NCBI GenBank assembly: GCA_028751875.1
Contig: CM054138.1
Coordinates: forward strand, 40,644,580 to 40,708,579
Source of the DNA: Rapana venosa
Lineage: Eukaryota > Mollusca > Gastropoda > Neogastropoda > Muricidae
DNA length: 64,000 bases
Direction of reading: 5' to 3'
A model generated the notes under the pieces. The model searched no databases and was not told where the DNA came from. It saw nothing but the letters and a program-made list of their open reading frames with translations. Positions within the stretch are counted from its first letter, which is position 1. Each line of letters begins with the position of its first letter. A program made the position numbers and the translations under genes. Positions 60,140 through 64,000 of this stretch are shown one piece after another.

Positions 60140-60284
60140 GTGAGAAGCATCTGACGTGATCTGACTTGACTGTATGTGTCTTCTCTTCTTTAACAGGGCT
60201 GAACTTGCTCCGCGCTACACAAATCACAGATGGATGGACCAGGCATGTTTGACGAAGTTTGCAGTCCATATACTGATGTACTGA

Positions 60285-60430
60285 ATATAAATACAGAAGA
60301 GCAAACGCCCCATAAGCTTGTCTGCTACGTAACAATGTCTTGAGCAAACAGCCCCATAAGCTTCGTTATCATGTTTTTGGAGCAAACAGCCGCCCCGTTT
60401 AGCTTTGTCTTTAATTAACATGTTTTCTTC
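60285..60430 (+). repeat. TGTTTGAGCAAACA-type tandem repeat, second location
   Basis: Units GAGCAAACAGCCCCATAAGC, TTCGTTATCATGTTTTTGGA and GCAAACAGCCGCCCCGTTTA match the window start (1-230), again with many small changes. Confidence 0.7.
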
Positions 60431-61364
60431 ATCGCCCTGGGCTATATCACAGTTCTTGATTAAACCAATGACGCTGGGGGCAACAGCAAAGTGAGAGCTG
60501 TAAATACCATGGCTTTCCCCCACTCATGGAATCCACTTTACAGCTTAATTCATTAGTGATCGACCTATGACACTCTGACTAGGAGGCTTGACTCGCACAG
60601 ACCTTGTGCGCTGCAGCCCTGGGGCTGGTTGGCCTTTGGAGAGCATTTCCCCACGCTGACTTGTCCTTATGCCCAGCTGGCCGCAGAGATGGTGATGGTA
60701 CTGTGGGCAAGGCATCTCCACTATAATCAAATCTCTGCCCAGTTTCTAAAACAGCAGCTGCCTCCTCTGCTGTTTTGGAGGTCATCGTCGGACACAACGG
60801 ACAAACATACATGGGCACAGTTAGTTTTAACCATCTCTTCTGCTTTAGTGCTTGTTTTTTCTCTTCTCCTAGATGTGTGCCATATGGGCAACACACATAC
60901 ATACCCACACACATGCATGTGCACATGCATACACACGCATGCATGCACACACACATGCAAATGAATTAACTTTTTTTTTAAAAACCCAAAATACCACCGT
61001 ATGTTACAAAACATTTGGAAGAAAAGAGTTTCACATGCAATATTATATCCTGTAAATGGCACAACCTAAGGACTGACCATCCCAGTCCACTGTTTAAAAC
61101 AACTACACAATACAGCTAAAATAAAGCAGATAAAACTTTAAAAGTGGATAACGCATGCGCACACCATTAGACCACGCACAGCAACACACACACAATAATA
61201 AACTCGCACAAACACACACACACAAACACACAAAACCACACACAACACTCTCAAATCACTCTCTCACACAACACAACACACACACATACCTTTGCTATGC
61301 TCTTCATGTACACACACACACGTGTGGACAGATAGCCTAGTGGTTAGAACATTACTCTCAAATC
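60431..61364. other. Unrecognised sequence between the exon 2-like segment and the duplication
   Basis: 60431-60850 is GC-richer than its surroundings and has no coding match on either strand. 60895-60960 and 61185-61320 are CA/CATG-rich low-complexity runs. Confidence 0.45.
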
Positions 61365-64000
61365 TGATGAACAGCAAAGCACATTCTGTTACCATGAGGC
61401 TATCCTGTCCCCCCGCATACATTTTAAACCCTTCTGCCTTTCCAAAGTATAAACCATTGCAGTGCCAGTAGAATGGATGACAAAAGTTTTTAAAATGCAT
61501 CCCCAAAATCGGAATGCAGCTCTGCCTTAAACAGTGAGCAAATATCACAATATACAATCTCGCTGTTGGTAAAACCCCAGAGCTCTTGCCGAGGAATAAA
61601 ACAAAAATCTTGTAAAAGTTTGACAGGATCTGATACAATTTTCAATTCTATGTTCACACTGGGTCAGAGAAAATGAAAGGCCGACACAGGTGTCTTCCTG
61701 AGTGTGCATTGAATTTCCATCTTGCATGTGTGGGGTCAGAAAATGGTAGCACACTCAAAATCTTAACCTGAGAACTTGGAGCTCTGGCAGAGTAATGAAC
61801 CCCCACCCCCCCCCAAAAAAAAAAAAATAAAAATGTTGAATTTCAACTTACCAGCTGAGTGAGTATCTAAACTTGGCACTGATCAACTCAAGCATGGCCT
61901 ACGGGAAATTCAACTGATTTTAGACATTCGTTGTCTCTTACAATGGATGTGCTTTGCAGGAAAACTTGACTATTGTTAACAACAGTTGAACTTAAAACTT
62001 TTCAGAAAGATTGAGTCGACTGGGCAATTTTCAACATGGTATCTATGTACATCTATTTTTTTCTCTCCACTTTTTCAAATGGCTTGATTACACAAGACAG
62101 ATCAGTACACCAAATTATTGTACTCGGAAATAAATTTTATGTTTTTCACAGCAGTTCCAAAAAAAGTCTTCTGGTATTCATTTTTTATGCTTACATCAAG
62201 AGTTTATTGCAGATTCACAACTAGCGAAGTACCAAGTCAGATAACTAGTGCTGGTCTGTGGTGCAGAACTGTTTACATGAAACAAACAGTGACATTCTTT
62301 GTAGACCATCTGTTAGAATGTTCACTGTCCCGCTTTTTCTCTATACAATCATATAAACCAGATTTCAAAATATACAGTTGCTTTTTTCTCTTGTCCTCGC
62401 TAAGCTTCAAGTTTACCAAAGGTGAGTATCTGGTGTATCGTCTGGTTATGCCCATACAGTAATAATTTTAAAAGCTTTTATAAATTAACTAAACACCATC
62501 AGAGAGAGAAAAATATCTCTCACTTATCTCCAAGATAACTAATAATGCGCTCCCTTATCATATCCATATTTCTGTATGCCTGTGAAATCAATGGACCCTT
62601 GACTGCAGATTTGGAGAGAAGAGTACAGGCGGTTGGAGATGAATGCTTTCGGAGACTCCTAGGCAGCACCTACAAAGACACATAAGCAACGAAGTGAGCA
62701 TAAAACAGAATCCAGCAAACCAATGGATCCCTTTGAGAACCTCTAACAATCATGAAAAAGCGTAAACTTAAATGGAATAAGGCATGTCACAATAATCCAA
62801 AGACTTGCTCCAAAGACAATTTTACAAGGCACTTCCAAGGAGGAAGAAGAAGAGGCAGACCAAGGAAGAGCTGGGTAGGATAACATCAGCGAATTGGACA
62901 GGCCTAAAACTCAACAAAACCCTGAGAAAGGGCAGAACATAGAAGGAATGGTGGGAACTGGTTGTTGAACTTTGAGTTAGTCGACAGACAACGGGAACAG
63001 ATAGATAATGAATTTATTTCAATGCATAATTTTAAAAAGAATACATATTCCCCTGCAGGCAATACACACACGCACACGCGCATAACATTTGATGTGCCAG
63101 TGTGAGCATGTGCTTATAACACACACATGCATATGCACTGCACACACATAAGTACATACACACACACACATAATATATAATATAAATAAACATACATATA
63201 ATTAAGACACAACCTGCGCGCACAACATGTGCATGCATGAGCCTGCATACATTCCTACATAACACATAATATGGCATGCCCAAACCATTACTTAAGTTGT
63301 CTTTAGACTAATCTTTTTTATACTTTGGTACAGCATAAATCCCCACAGAGAAACAAATAAAATTTATCAATGTGTAACTAAAGATTGGGAACTGCTCAAG
63401 CTGCCTGGAGAGAGGGACAGCATAAAAAAAAGCTTGTGTCACAAAGAGGCCTGTTTCTCATTTCAGTGTAAGTATTTGCAGTCATCACTACTGAATACCA
63501 GGATGGCTTTTTTCCTTGTTTTTTTTCTGTTTGAGTGTACTCCAGTGTACTGGTCACCTTAAGATGTTGTAGAATAGGCTATCACGCTTTGGTCTTCTAT
63601 TTGTTTGAAACTGTCCTGATGTAACAGAAGGGTGAAAAAGCATACACTGACAGGGATCTCAAGACAGCTTTATCAGTGGAGTCAGATTCCCATTAATGTA
63701 CTTGCATGCCCTTGCAACGCTCTATGTCACAGTTTAGGTCACATTCCACTTCACACGACACACACACTAATTAATCCCCGAATGCCTGTTGAACATGACA
63801 AGCAATTAGACTTCCTGAAATTTGTTTCAGTGGATTAATCGGAATAATGTTTTGTCTGACTGAGAGCTAAAATGCAATTTTGAGGGGCGTGGGTTTCATT
63901 TTGCCGATGAAAGGCATTGAGGTGACGAACTTTGTTTATACTAATGTGGAGTCTCTGTTTTTTAAAACCCATGGCTTAACGGATATTTACTTAGTGTTTC
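61365..64000. repeat. Segmental duplication, copy 2 (partner 45005-47634)
   Basis: It matches 45005-47634. It is divergent by frequent small indels and substitutions up to about 62355. From about 62360 to the window end it is identical at offset 16,366 wherever compared, including the LINE fragment (62539-62966) and the CA-rich segment (63056-63236). Confidence 0.92.
62539..62966 (+). pseudogene. LINE ORF2 C-terminal fragment, duplicated copy
   Basis: Second copy of the fragment at 46173-46600, with the same internal stops. The shared stops show it was already dead before the duplication, or that the duplication is an assembly artefact. Confidence 0.75.

Noticed and set aside
60629..60964. 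111-codon frames on both strands
   Set aside because: They overlap each other on opposite strands, run into CA/CATG repeats and match nothing known.

Overview
This is a stretch of animal nuclear genome. It is intron-rich and AT-rich, full of (CA/GT)n and (CT)n microsatellites, minisatellites and tRNA-derived SINEs. Spliceosomal exons with clean GT/AG borders encode two conserved metabolic enzymes. The SINE and LINE content and the simple-repeat load suggest a gastropod mollusc, probably a caenogastropod; the gene identities are much firmer than the organism. Almost every open reading frame longer than 60 codons here is a microsatellite or a shadow. The real coding content is short exons.

Layout. 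(1) 1-27063, plus strand: the cytosolic trifunctional C1-tetrahydrofolate synthase gene MTHFD1. Seventeen exon segments have recognisable sequence, from human-equivalent residue about 101 (LPLD...KDVDG) to the stop at 27061-27063. Two of these are degraded (7752-7857 and 12375-12542). The exons for the rest of the dehydrogenase core and for the synthetase P-loop and glycine-rich signature were not found. (2) 27064-40404: a 3' flank with a 57-bp tandem array, SINEs, a 38-bp tandem array (37186-37960) and CA-rich DNA. (3) 40405-42274, plus strand: the last two coding exons of a peroxiredoxin-5-like gene; the catalytic-cysteine exon was not found. (4) 42275-48644: a 64-bp array, microsatellites and a LINE 3' fragment. 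(5) 48645-60139, plus strand: what look like coding exons 1 and 2 of an MTHFD1 gene, lying downstream of the other MTHFD1 exons. Exon 2 carries two reading-frame breaks. (6) 61.37-64.0 kb repeats 45.0-47.634 kb. The last roughly 1.6 kb appears identical at a constant offset of 16,366.

How it fits together. Both enzymes are housekeeping proteins: MTHFD1 interconverts one-carbon tetrahydrofolates in the cytosol, and PRDX5 reduces peroxides. The sequence gives no sign that they work together. The 5' exons of MTHFD1 lie 3' of its body, a tandem repeat at the window start resembles one at 60.29-60.43 kb, and the window end is a near-copy of 45-47.6 kb. The locus is therefore either tandemly duplicated or mis-scaffolded. 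Several exons have one- or two-base frame problems next to tandem repeats, which points to poorly corrected long-read consensus in places.

The most unusual features are minisatellites that appear to be built from this gene's own splice junctions. A 38-bp array at 16.0-16.83 kb repeats a splice acceptor plus exon start, and a roughly 131-136-bp array at 7.95-8.26 kb repeats an exon end plus splice donor. A SINE family combining a tRNA-like head with a 5S rRNA-like segment is present in at least three copies.
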